64,000 nucleotides of DNA, taken from assembly GCA_945897365.1 (NCBI GenBank), contig CAMDFD010000015.1:17099-81098 (forward strand). The letters run 5' to 3'. Of this stretch, positions 14,616 through 22,884 are shown piece after piece. The stretch comes from Bordetella parapertussis (GTDB lineage: Bacteria; Pseudomonadota; Gammaproteobacteria; Burkholderiales; Burkholderiaceae_B). The position numbers and the translations under genes are program-made. Numbering within the stretch: the stretch's first letter is position 1; each line of letters opens with the position of its first letter. The notes under the pieces were generated by a model, which was not told the DNA's origin, made no database searches, and saw nothing but the letters and a program-made list of their open reading frames with translations.

Positions 14616-15854
14616 ATGGATAAAGCCGATGTCGCATGGGTAGGCGTCTCAACCCTCTTGGTTCTACTCATGGTGGTGCCTGGTCTCGCCTTGTTTTATG
14701 GCGGTTTAGTGCGCTCTAAGAACGTTCTCTCAGTATTGATGCAGGTCATCTGCACATTCGCAGTTGCGGTGTTGCTTTGGTTCGCTTATGGCTACTCACT
14801 CACCTTCACTGAAGGCAATGCCTTTGTGGGTGGTTTTTCACGTTCATTCTTTGGTGGCATGTTTAATCCCGCAGATGGGAAGTATTCAATGACCGGCTCC
14901 ATCCCAGAGTTTTTATATGCGGCTTTCCAAGCCACCTTCGCGGGCATCACTTGCGCACTCATTGTTGGTGCCTTTGCAGAACGTGCACGTTTTTCAGCAG
15001 TCTTGGTCTTTACAGTCCTGTGGTTCACTTTTGCGTACATCCCCATCGCACACATGATCTGGTTTGCCGGAGATGGCACCAAAGGCTTGTTAGCGGCCAA
15101 AGGCGCCCTAGACTTTGCGGGTGGCACGGTTGTCCATATCAACGCAGGCATTGCAGCGTTAGTGGGTGCCTTTGTCGTCGGCAAACGTCTTGGTTATGGC
15201 AAAGAAGCCATGCAGCCACACAATCTTCCGATGACAATGATTGGTGCATCTTTGTTGTGGGTCGGATGGTTTGGCTTTAACGCAGGTTCTTCCCTTGCCG
15301 CCAACGAGATTGCCGCGCTAGCCTTGTTCAACACACTGATTGCCACGGTTGGCGCAATCATGGCTTGGGTCTTTACTGAATGGGCCCTCAAAGGACGACC
15401 TTCGATGTTGGGTGCTGCCTCAGGAGCGATTGCAGGTCTTGTCGGTGTCACACCCGCTGCTGGTATGGTGGGTCCCGTCGGTGCACTCGTCATTGGTGTT
15501 GCCGCTGGTGTGATCTGTGTTTGGGGCGTCAACGGTCTCAAGCGCATGTTGGGTGCGGATGATACGCTCGACGTGTTTGGCATTCATGGTGTCGGCGGTA
15601 TCGTCGGGGGCATTCTCGTCGGGGTCTTTAATGCCAAGGCCTTCGGTGGACCAGGCCTTGACTCAACCAACCTGATCGGCCCACAGTTGCTCGTTCAACT
15701 TGAAGGCATTGTGATTACGATTATCTGGTCAGGTGTTGTGGCATTCCTTGCCTTTAAGATTGCAGATATGATGTGTGGTCTACGTGTCAGCGAAGACATG
15801 GAGCGCGAAGGCCTCGACATCACAACCCACGGTGAGTCTGCATACCATCGCTAA
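14616..15854 (+). CDS. amtB: Ammonium transporter
   Basis: A 412-residue Amt/MEP/Rh-family channel with eleven expected membrane helices. Signatures include DVAWVGVSTLLVLLMVVPGLALFYGGL at the start (given here as the first helix), DFAGGTVVHINAGIAALVGA (containing the first pore histidine) and the distal FGIHGVGGIVGGILVG (second pore histidine). No cleavable signal peptide is visible. The cytoplasmic tail ends GLDITTHGESAYHR, typical of the GlnK-binding type. It follows glnK directly and ends before a strong bidirectional hairpin. Confidence 0.96.
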   Translation: MDKADVAWVGVSTLLVLLMVVPGLALFYGGLVRSKNVLSVLMQVICTFAVAVLLWFAYGYSLTFTEGNAFVGGFSRSFFGGMFNPADGKYSMTGSIPEFLYAAFQATFAGITCALIVGAFAERARFSAVLVFTVLWFTFAYIPIAHMIWFAGDGTKGLLAAKGALDFAGGTVVHINAGIAALVGAFVVGKRLGYGKEAMQPHNLPMTMIGASLLWVGWFGFNAGSSLAANEIAALALFNTLIATVGAIMAWVFTEWALKGRPSMLGAASGAIAGLVGVTPAAGMVGPVGALVIGVAAGVICVWGVNGLKRMLGADDTLDVFGIHGVGGIVGGILVGVFNAKAFGGPGLDSTNLIGPQLLVQLEGIVITIIWSGVVAFLAFKIADMMCGLRVSEDMEREGLDITTHGESAYHR

Positions 15855-15880
15855 TAAAATGTAGGATCATTGTTTCAAGA

Positions 15881-15915
15881 AAATCGCCGACTGAGCTCGT
15901 AACAGTCGGCGATTT
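15881..15915. terminator. Bidirectional terminator between amtB and ptsI
   Basis: AAATCGCCGACTG (15881-15893) and CAGTCGGCGATTT (15903-15915) form a perfect 13-bp stem with a 9-base loop between convergent genes. The minus strand continues TTTTCTT after the stem; the plus strand continues with a T-rich repeat. Confidence 0.85.
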
Positions 15916-15945
15916 ACTTATTTACTTATTTACTTATTTACTTAT
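15914..15945. repeat. Four perfect tandem copies of an 8-bp unit
   Basis: TTACTTAT is repeated four times exactly from 15914 to 15945, starting within the terminator stem and ending 17 bases before the ptsI stop. It is a short simple-sequence repeat that could change length by slippage. Confidence 0.9.
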
Positions 15946-15962
15946 TAGCTTAGAAAGAGACA

Positions 15963-17675
15963 CTATTCAAGAACTGAAGGATCAATCGTGCTTTGGCGAT
16001 TGAGCGCAGTGGCAACCTGTTGGCGCAGCGCGTTGGAATGCCCTTGTCTAATTTCACGTTTGACATCTAGCAGTTGCTGCGGATGCATCGAAAAATTCGT
16101 TAAACCTAAGCCAAGCAACAAGCGCGTGAGTTTAGGATCTCCTGCCATCTCACCGCATACAGCAACAGGAATGCCCGCGCGCATACCAGCATTGATCGTG
16201 TTTGCGATCAATTTTAAAACGGCTGGATGCAAAGGATCATAAAGCGCGGAGACCTCGTTATCAGCTCGATCAATCGCAAGCGTGTACTGAATCAAATCAT
16301 TGGTACCGATAGAAAGAAAATCTAAAGCATCGGCGAAGGGATCAATGGCGATCGCGGTCGCCGGTATTTCAACCATACAGCCGATTTGAATATTGTCCGA
16401 GTACGATTGCCCTCTCGCATCGAGCTCCCTCTTGGCAGATTCTATGGCCGCTTTCGCGGCCTTGACCTCGTGCATATGCGCGACCATCGGAATCAAAATA
16501 CGGACGACGCCATGAGCCGAAGCACGCAAAATCGCTCTGAGTTGTGTGGCAAATAGATCTGGATGCGCCAGGCAATAACGTATCGCCCGCAGTCCTAGGG
16601 CGGGATTGGTGGCAACCGTGGCCTCACCATCCAGGGCCTTGTCGGCGCCAATATCGAGCGTACGAATCGTGACAGGACGATTCTGCATTGCTTTGACGAC
16701 CGAGGAATAGGCAAGATATTGCTCTTCTTCGGTGGGCAATGATGAGCGACCAATAAATAAAAACTCACTTCGAAACAAACCGATACCCGTGGCACCATGC
16801 GCCAATGCCAAATCCACCTCATCTGGCAACTCGATATTGGCTTCTAAAGAAATGGCTATACCATCGATCGTCTCAGCGGGCACGTCTTTTAGTGCCGCAA
16901 GCGTCATACGATCCCCCGAGTATTGCTCTTGAAGAACTTTATATTGCGCTAACGCGAGAGGGGAAGGATTAACAATTAAGGCCCCTTGAACACCATCAAT
17001 GATGACTGTATCGCCATCACGAAGGAGACTGCGTGCATGACCTAACGCTACCACTGCGGGTACAGACATACTGCGGGCCACAATCGCCGTATGCGATGTT
17101 GCTCCACCAAGGTCGGTGGCAAAACCAGCAAAACGACCTCCACGCAAACGAATCATGTCGGCAGGTGAAATGTCATGCGCAATAACGATGAGAGGTTCAT
17201 CTGTTTCGCCGACACGTTCAAACGCACTTAATGCTCTTGTGCCCGACAAAACATGTAATACACGTTCAATCACATGCCGAACATCGGCGCCTCGCTCCCG
17301 CAAATACTCGTCTTCCATCGCAGCGAATTGTTCACCGAGAATTTGGCCTTGTGTCGTGAGGGCCCACTCAGCGTTGTAATGTTTTTCATGAATCAGATTC
17401 AGCGCCTCATCAGCGAGTAGCGGATCTGAGAGCAACATACCATGCACATTCAGCAGAGCCGCCAACTCACGCGGTGCATCTTCAGGCAGGGTTTTGGCAA
17501 GTTCCATCATTTCGCTGCGTGTCGTTTCAAGCGCACGACGCAGCCGAAGCTGCTCAGCTTCAATTAACGCAAGAGGAACACGGTAATGCGCAACCTCAAG
17601 AGCGGCAGCGCCCATGACGAGGGCGCGACCAATCGCATACCCACGCGCAGCACCCTGCCCATACAAGCAAACCAT
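15963..17675 (-). CDS. ptsI: Phosphoenolpyruvate--protein phosphotransferase (PTS enzyme I)
   Basis: Enzyme I takes phosphate from PEP and passes it to HPr. Starting at ATG 17675 (MVCLYGQGAARGYAIGRALV) gives 570 residues, close to the E. coli length, and the phosphorylated histidine falls at residue 195 in GGATSHTAIVARSMSVPAVV. The PEP-binding barrel carries GLFRSEFLFIGR, ILIPMVAHMHEV, CMVEIPATAIAIDPFAD and FLSIGTNDLIQYTLAIDR, with VCGEMAGDP near the end. An alternative ATG at 17729 would overlap ptsH by 26 bases. With ptsH, EIIA and no sugar permease nearby it likely works in regulatory phosphotransfer. It is convergent with amtB. Confidence 0.95.
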   Translation of the reverse strand: MVCLYGQGAARGYAIGRALVMGAAALEVAHYRVPLALIEAEQLRLRRALETTRSEMMELAKTLPEDAPRELAALLNVHGMLLSDPLLADEALNLIHEKHYNAEWALTTQGQILGEQFAAMEDEYLRERGADVRHVIERVLHVLSGTRALSAFERVGETDEPLIVIAHDISPADMIRLRGGRFAGFATDLGGATSHTAIVARSMSVPAVVALGHARSLLRDGDTVIIDGVQGALIVNPSPLALAQYKVLQEQYSGDRMTLAALKDVPAETIDGIAISLEANIELPDEVDLALAHGATGIGLFRSEFLFIGRSSLPTEEEQYLAYSSVVKAMQNRPVTIRTLDIGADKALDGEATVATNPALGLRAIRYCLAHPDLFATQLRAILRASAHGVVRILIPMVAHMHEVKAAKAAIESAKRELDARGQSYSDNIQIGCMVEIPATAIAIDPFADALDFLSIGTNDLIQYTLAIDRADNEVSALYDPLHPAVLKLIANTINAGMRAGIPVAVCGEMAGDPKLTRLLLGLGLTNFSMHPQQLLDVKREIRQGHSNALRQQVATALNRQSTIDPSVLE

Positions 17676-17703
17676 TGGGGCGGGACGAGAGTCGTCCGGT
17701 TGG

Positions 17704-17973
17704 CTATTCGCCTTCGCCAAATTTCTCATCAAACAACTTTTTAATAGCCTCAAGCGCACGGTCCGCATCACTGCCAATAGCTTGAACTTTGACATTGGTG
17801 CGGATACCGGCGGCGAGCATCATGACACCCATGATACTTTTCGCATTGACGCGTTGAGCGCCTTTTGAGATGAAAATTTCGCTGCTGAATTGGCCTGCAA
17901 GCTGAGTAAGCTTGGCTGCAGCGCGAGCATGCAAGCCAAGTTTGTTAGACACAACGATATCGAGATCAGGCAT
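17704..17973 (-). CDS. ptsH: Phosphocarrier protein HPr
   Basis: An 89-residue HPr. His15 in NKLGLHARAAAKL is the phosphate-accepting residue, and Ser46 in NAKSIMGVMML matches the position of the regulatory serine. Full length. It lies between the EIIA gene and ptsI, and relays phosphate from Enzyme I to the EIIA-Man-like protein. Confidence 0.96.
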   Translation of the reverse strand: MPDLDIVVSNKLGLHARAAAKLTQLAGQFSSEIFISKGAQRVNAKSIMGVMMLAAGIRTNVKVQAIGSDADRALEAIKKLFDEKFGEGE

Positions 17974-18013
17974 ATCGAAACTATAAAAATGGAGTTAGCT
18001 TACGCACATGACA

Positions 18014-18409
18014 TTAGTCTACACGCAACACAGCCTGCGTGGCGCCAGCAAGTGCTTTGTCCGTGACAATATCCAATGCTGCGGTGCGATAAGTAATTGC
18101 TTTGAGTAGCATGGAAGGATTGACTCCCCCAAGTACTCGACATGAAACTCCCCTCTCACGCACAAAGGCTGAAGCAGTCGCTGCGATATTAGAGGGCGTG
18201 GCACCGGGCAAATCCGTCAAAACAAGGACACCATCGCCTTGATCTGCGGCAATCATCGCCGCTGCCAAACGAGGTGAGGATTCGGTGGCACATTCGCTGG
18301 ATTGGATATCAAAAACCTGGATATTGGGTTCAGCACCGAGCACATGCCTAGCGCAGGACTCCAAGGCCGATGCGAGAGGCACATGAGCAACCACAAAAAT
18401 GGCGATCAT
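18014..18409 (-). CDS. PTS EIIA component, mannose/fructose family-like
   Basis: The start is set at ATG 18409, 4 bases after the gshB stop (131 aa); longer in-frame extensions overlap gshB and lack homology. MIAIFVVAHVPLASAL carries the expected phosphorylated histidine at residue 9, and GDGVLVLTDLPGATPSNIA is the conserved EIIA-Man core. Proteins of this stand-alone type in betaproteobacteria have no permease partner and are thought to be regulatory. Acts in the cytoplasm downstream of HPr. Confidence 0.9.
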   Translation of the reverse strand: MIAIFVVAHVPLASALESCARHVLGAEPNIQVFDIQSSECATESSPRLAAAMIAADQGDGVLVLTDLPGATPSNIAATASAFVRERGVSCRVLGGVNPSMLLKAITYRTAALDIVTDKALAGATQAVLRVD

Positions 18410-18413
18410 CGCA

Positions 18414-19379
18414 TTAAGCTGCCTGAGCAACCGCTTGTTCGAGGGCTTCGACAAAACGTGCCCCAACGTCAAAGCCCGTTTGCTCTGTAATTTCAACAAA
18501 ACACGTTGGACTCGTCACATTGATTTCAGTGACGTAGTCACCAATCACATCAAGTCCCACGAGTAATAGTCCCCTTTGATTCAACTGAGGGGCGATTTCT
18601 CGTGCAATTTCCCAATCACGTTTAGAGAGAGGTTGGGCAACGCCACGACCACCTGCAGCCAAATTTCCACGTGTTTCGCCAGCCAGAGGAATCCGTGCGA
18701 GGCAAAAGGGAACGGGTTCGCCGCCAATCAATAAAATGCGTTTATCACCTTGAGTAATCTCGGGGATGTAACGCTGCGCCATGATCGACTGTTGTCCATC
18801 GTGCGTTAAAGACTCAAGAATGGCGTTGAGATTAGGCTCGTTGGCAGCAAGTTTAAAAATACCAGTGCCACCCATGCCATCAAGAGGTTTGACAATCACA
18901 TCGCCGTGCTCTTGATGGAAAGCTTTGATACGCGCCATGTCCCGAGTCACAAGCGTTGGCGTCGTGAACTGCGAAAACTCGGTAATCGCAAGTTTTTCTG
19001 GATGGTTGCGAATCGCCGCACCACTGTTGAAGATGCGCGCGCCTTGAGCTTGTGCATAATCAAACATGTGCGTGATGTAGACGTACTCCATATCAAAGGG
19101 AGGGTCTTTACGCATCAACACCGCAGAAAATGTACTCAGTGGCGTATCCACTGGAGCGCCAACCTCGGTCCACCAGTAAGGCTCATGCAAATTTGCACCC
19201 GCGACCAAGTTGATTTGCGTCGCGCGTGCGAGTACTTGACCCCGCTCGATGAAGACATCACCTTGCAAGGCAACACTGAAGTGATGACCGCGGGCGACCA
19301 GCGCCTGCATCATCGCCACAGAGCTGTCCTTGTAAGCGTTTAAACCCGGAAGCGGATCTAGAACAAACAATACATGCAT
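18414..19379 (-). CDS. gshB: Glutathione synthetase
   Basis: ATP-grasp enzyme joining glycine to gamma-glutamylcysteine, 321 residues. Family markers are MHVLFVLDPLPGLNAYKDSS at the N-terminus, MRKDPPFDMEYVYITHM, the ATP-grasp strand VIVKPLDGMGGTGIF, and NLAAGGRGVAQPLSKRD with VTEINVTSPTC near the end. Its usual partner gshA (glutamate-cysteine ligase), which in related genomes I know lies directly upstream, is absent; infC is there instead, ending 3 bases before. Downstream EIIA follows with a 4-base gap. Confidence 0.96.
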   Translation of the reverse strand: MHVLFVLDPLPGLNAYKDSSVAMMQALVARGHHFSVALQGDVFIERGQVLARATQINLVAGANLHEPYWWTEVGAPVDTPLSTFSAVLMRKDPPFDMEYVYITHMFDYAQAQGARIFNSGAAIRNHPEKLAITEFSQFTTPTLVTRDMARIKAFHQEHGDVIVKPLDGMGGTGIFKLAANEPNLNAILESLTHDGQQSIMAQRYIPEITQGDKRILLIGGEPVPFCLARIPLAGETRGNLAAGGRGVAQPLSKRDWEIAREIAPQLNQRGLLLVGLDVIGDYVTEINVTSPTCFVEITEQTGFDVGARFVEALEQAVAQAA

Positions 19380-19382
19380 GAG

Positions 19383-19925
19383 TTAAGCCGCGGCTTCTTT
19401 TGTAGGTGTCTTCTTGCGAGGAGAAAGAACCATCACCATTTGACGACCTTCAAGCTTGGGCATTGCTTCGACGACAGCCATATCGGTCAAATCGTCGCGC
19501 ACACGCTCCAGAACACGCATCCCGAGCTCTTGGTGAGCCATCTCACGTCCACGGAAACGCAGCGTGACTTTGGCTTTATCACCCTCGTCAAGAAAGCGCT
19601 TTAGGTTACGAAGCTTGACCTGATAGTCGCCTTCGTCGGTCGCAGGTCGGAACTTTACCTCTTTGACCTGAATGATCTTTTGTTTGGATCGCGCCTCGGC
19701 TAGACGCTTTTGTTCTTGGTATTTAAATTTGCCGTAATCCATCAAACGGCAGACTGGTGGATCAGCGTTAGGCGCGATCTCAACCAAATCAATCTCATTT
19801 TCCTCGGCCATACGGATGGCGTCGAAAATTTTAACAATACCGAGCTGTTCGCCCTCTATGCCTAATAAACGCACCTCGGAAACACGAATTTCACCATTGA
19901 TGCGATGTGGTTTTTCTGTTGCGAT
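19383..19925 (-). CDS. infC: Translation initiation factor IF-3, with an AUC start codon
   Basis: IF-3 binds the 30S subunit, checks start codons and prevents subunit joining. The conserved N-terminus (HRINGEIRVSEVRLLG) continues upstream of the first conventional start (GTG 19874) to an ATC codon at 19925, preceded by AGGAG at 19934-19938 with an 8-base spacing. This gives 180 residues. infC genes typically use AUU, AUC or AUA, which IF-3 itself discriminates against, giving autoregulation. Other signatures: CRLMDYGKFKYQEQKR, VKEVKFRPATDEGDY and GREMAHQELG. It is 18 bases after thrS, but rpmI, normally next, is displaced by about 9 kb. Confidence 0.95.
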   Translation of the reverse strand: MATEKPHRINGEIRVSEVRLLGIEGEQLGIVKIFDAIRMAEENEIDLVEIAPNADPPVCRLMDYGKFKYQEQKRLAEARSKQKIIQVKEVKFRPATDEGDYQVKLRNLKRFLDEGDKAKVTLRFRGREMAHQELGMRVLERVRDDLTDMAVVEAMPKLEGRQMVMVLSPRKKTPTKEAAA

Positions 19926-19933
19926 GTTGACGA

Positions 19934-19938
19934 CTCCT
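19934..19938 (-). promoter_or_regulatory. Shine-Dalgarno site that fixes the infC AUC start
   Basis: AGGAG on the minus strand, 8 bases before ATC 19925. No ATG, GTG or TTG lies at a matching distance in the infC frame. Confidence 0.85.
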
Positions 19939-19943
19939 AGTAG

Positions 19944-21893
19944 TTAGGCCGACTGCGATGCAGCCGAACCGGAATTGCGGCGTAATGCCACGTCTTCGTT
20001 TAGTCGTGAGGAAAACTGAGCAGAAGGCATCACACCAAGCTCTACCCCACCACGTCCACGCACTGCGACAGTCCCTGCTTGGCGCTCTTTTTCACCGACC
20101 ACCAGGATATAAGGGACCTTTTGCAAACTGTGTTCACGAATTTTATAGGTAATTTTTTCGCTACGACAATCTGATTCTACTCTAAAGCCTTGTTTCTTCA
20201 GGCTTTGTGTGATTTCTGCCGCATAATCGGCCGTATGCTCCGAAATACAGCATACGACGGCTTGGACTGGGGCCAACCAAGCGGGCATCGCACCGGCGTG
20301 ATTTTCAATCAACATACCGATAAAACGCTCAAAAGAACCAAGAATGGCGCGATGAAGCATCACGGGCGCACGGCGCTGGTCAGTCGCATCCACAAACTCC
20401 GCACCAAGGCGCTGGGGCATTGAGAAATCAACCTGAATCGTCCCGCACTGCCAGTGGCGACCGATTGCATCTTTGAGGGTGTATTCAATCTTGGGGCCAT
20501 AAAAAGCACCCTCACCTGGCGAGACCTCAAACACACAGTCCGTGCGTTTAAGGCTTTCCATCAGCGCCGTTTCTGCTTTGTCCCACACCTCGTCGCTACC
20601 GATACGCTTTTCAGGTCGCGTCGCAACTTTATAAAGCACCTCGGTAAAGCCAAAATCAGCATAGACCTTTTGCAATAAAGACGTAAAGGCGGCGCACTCG
20701 TCCTGTAACTGATCTTCGGTACAGAAGATATGACCATCATCCTGCGTAAAACCTCTCACGCGCATCATGCCATGCAGGGAGCCTGAGGGCTCGTTGCGGT
20801 GGCACTGACCAAACTCGCCATAACGCAGCGGCAAGTCACGATATGAATGCAAGCTCGAATTGAAAATTTGGACGTGTCCTGGGCAGTTCATGGGCTTAAG
20901 GCCATAGACACGATTTTCAGACTCAGTAGTAAACATATTTTCGCGATAGTTATCCCAGTGTCCGGTTTTTTTCCAGAGGGAAATATCGAGAATCTGGGGG
21001 GCTTTGACCTCCTGATACCCATTGTCGCGATACACGGCCCGCATGTATTGCTCGACTTGCTGCCAAATCGCCCAGCCTTTGGGGTGCCAGAAAATCAGAC
21101 CTGGGCCTTCTTCTTGGAAATGGAACAAATCAAGGTCACGACCGATCTTGCGGTGGTCACGACGCTCAGCTTCTTCGAGCATATGCAGATACGCATCCTG
21201 GTCTTCTTTGGTCGCCCAGGCTGTACCGTAAATACGTTGCAACATCTCATTGTTGCTATCGCCGCGCCAATAAGCGCCCGCGACCTTCATGAGCTTGAAG
21301 ACTTTTAACTTGCCTGTGCTCGGCACGTGCGGGCCACGGCACAAATCGATAAAGTCGCCTTCGCGATAAAGGCTGATCGCTTCGTTGCCAGGAATCGCAC
21401 CGATAATCTCGGCCTTGTAAGCCTCGCCGATCCCTTTAAAAAAAGTGACGGCATCATCACGCAACCATTCCTCACGTGTGACAACCTCGTCTTTTTTGAC
21501 GAGCTCGGTCATTTTCTTTTCAATCGCAACCAAGTCTTCGGGGGTAAATGGACGCTTGTAAGAAAAGTCGTAATAAAAACCATTGTCGATCACTGGACCA
21601 ATCGTGACCTGTGCATCGGGAAATAATGATTTGACCGCATACGCCAGCAAATGTGCCGTCGAATGACGAATCAAATCTAGTCCGTCCGTGTCTTTTGCGG
21701 TGATGATGGCAAGATGCGTATCGTTTTCGATGCGATGCGTGGTGTCGACCAAACGGCTATCGGCACCCTGGGTGACACGACCACCAAGCGCGGCACGAGC
21801 CAGACCCGCACCGATCGACTGAGCAACCTCAGCGACCGTCACCGGTCCTGGGTATTGACGCTGCGACCCGTCGGGGAGCGTAATTGAGAGCAT
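19944..21893 (-). CDS. thrS: Threonine--tRNA ligase
   Basis: A 649-residue class II synthetase. N-terminal TGS domain (residues about 1-62, MLSITLPDGSQRQYPGPVTV), editing domain with RHSTAHLLAYAVKSLFP (HxxxH), the second additional domain with GPHVPSTGKLKVFKLMKVAGAYWRGD, catalytic core with KPMNCPGHVQIF (zinc cysteine) and MRVRGFTQDDGHIFC, motif 3 RAILGSFERFIGMLIE, and the anticodon-binding domain. A roughly ten-residue polar tail exceeds the E. coli length. It heads the thrS-infC pair. Confidence 0.97.
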   Translation of the reverse strand: MLSITLPDGSQRQYPGPVTVAEVAQSIGAGLARAALGGRVTQGADSRLVDTTHRIENDTHLAIITAKDTDGLDLIRHSTAHLLAYAVKSLFPDAQVTIGPVIDNGFYYDFSYKRPFTPEDLVAIEKKMTELVKKDEVVTREEWLRDDAVTFFKGIGEAYKAEIIGAIPGNEAISLYREGDFIDLCRGPHVPSTGKLKVFKLMKVAGAYWRGDSNNEMLQRIYGTAWATKEDQDAYLHMLEEAERRDHRKIGRDLDLFHFQEEGPGLIFWHPKGWAIWQQVEQYMRAVYRDNGYQEVKAPQILDISLWKKTGHWDNYRENMFTTESENRVYGLKPMNCPGHVQIFNSSLHSYRDLPLRYGEFGQCHRNEPSGSLHGMMRVRGFTQDDGHIFCTEDQLQDECAAFTSLLQKVYADFGFTEVLYKVATRPEKRIGSDEVWDKAETALMESLKRTDCVFEVSPGEGAFYGPKIEYTLKDAIGRHWQCGTIQVDFSMPQRLGAEFVDATDQRRAPVMLHRAILGSFERFIGMLIENHAGAMPAWLAPVQAVVCCISEHTADYAAEITQSLKKQGFRVESDCRSEKITYKIREHSLQKVPYILVVGEKERQAGTVAVRGRGGVELGVMPSAQFSSRLNEDVALRRNSGSAASQSA

Positions 21894-21998
21894 CTATGCA
21901 AATCCTGTATCTAAGCAACAATCCATAAGTTTACCATTCTGAACAGTCCCTATTGGGAGCAATGACCCCTCCAAGAAGCGCATTAAAGCTAGAATAAG

Positions 21999-22862
21999 TT
22001 GAAATCAAACCAACACTTCGTCTCACTCTTGAGCATAGCCTGCCACCTCCGTGTACGTTTTGACCTTGAGCAGATCGGATGGCTCCTGCTCGGCATTCTC
22101 TTTTTAATGCCAATCACAGGCAATGCAAGCTCCACTGTCAAACACCCTCTTTCATGTCTGGCTGAGGCTTACCCTGACAAGGTTTTGCTATCTTTAGACA
22201 ATCAATTGAGCTCAGTGCAAACTGGGCAACACTATCCGTATCAGCCTGAAAAAAAATATAAAGACTTTCAAGACGAACTTGACCATGCCGACCTTTTTAG
22301 TCAGCTGCGTCAGCCTTATCGTAAAGGCTTGTTAGACGCGCCTCCTCAACCCAACGAAGATCCAGGACGCTTGCGTCACATACCTCTATTTATGGACATG
22401 TATGGCAAGTCTTCAGCCGAGGTGACTAAAAATCTCATCGCTGTTGACTGGGCACCATGCCAGTGCAAGATCCAATTTTCTCAAGTGAATGGGGCCGCCC
22501 AAGCCCTGGAAGCCGTCGGTCATGAGATTGACCGAGCAGGCTTATCGAAATATGTAAATCAAAGCTTGGGCACGTATCAATGGAGAAACATCGCCGGCAC
22601 TCTTCGTTTGAGTATGCATGCCCTTGGGGTCGCGATTGATTTCAAACTGCCCAATACCCTCGGACGCTATTGGAGGTGGGACACCGTCTCGCAAGGCCAA
22701 ACCCGCAAATTTCCCTCAGAAATCCTGCTCGATACAGATTTCAATCAAATCGTGAACATCTTTGAATCAAAGGGCTTTGTGTGGGGCGGAAAATGGTGGC
22801 ACTACGACAGTATCCATTTTGAGTTTAGGCCGGAACTTACATTGCCCGGCTGCGGTCACTGA
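21999..22862 (+). CDS. M15-family D-alanyl-D-alanine carboxypeptidase-like peptidase, exported
   Basis: The C-terminal half contains the zinc-binding signature SMHALGVAID (His207, Asp214 counting from 21999) and KWWHYDSIHFEF (His268 and His273), which fit the VanY/M15C peptidases acting on peptidoglycan stems. A hydrophobic segment at about residues 27-42 (WLLLGILFLMPITG then NAS) is a signal peptide or anchor preceded by an unusually long N-terminal region. The start is uncertain: TTG 21999 is the only standard upstream codon and no good ribosome-binding site is seen. It is divergent from thrS and convergent with the lyase gene. Confidence 0.78.
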   Translation: MKSNQHFVSLLSIACHLRVRFDLEQIGWLLLGILFLMPITGNASSTVKHPLSCLAEAYPDKVLLSLDNQLSSVQTGQHYPYQPEKKYKDFQDELDHADLFSQLRQPYRKGLLDAPPQPNEDPGRLRHIPLFMDMYGKSSAEVTKNLIAVDWAPCQCKIQFSQVNGAAQALEAVGHEIDRAGLSKYVNQSLGTYQWRNIAGTLRLSMHALGVAIDFKLPNTLGRYWRWDTVSQGQTRKFPSEILLDTDFNQIVNIFESKGFVWGGKWWHYDSIHFEFRPELTLPGCGH

Positions 22863-22884
22863 GTCTTTCAAAACACGTATTGAT

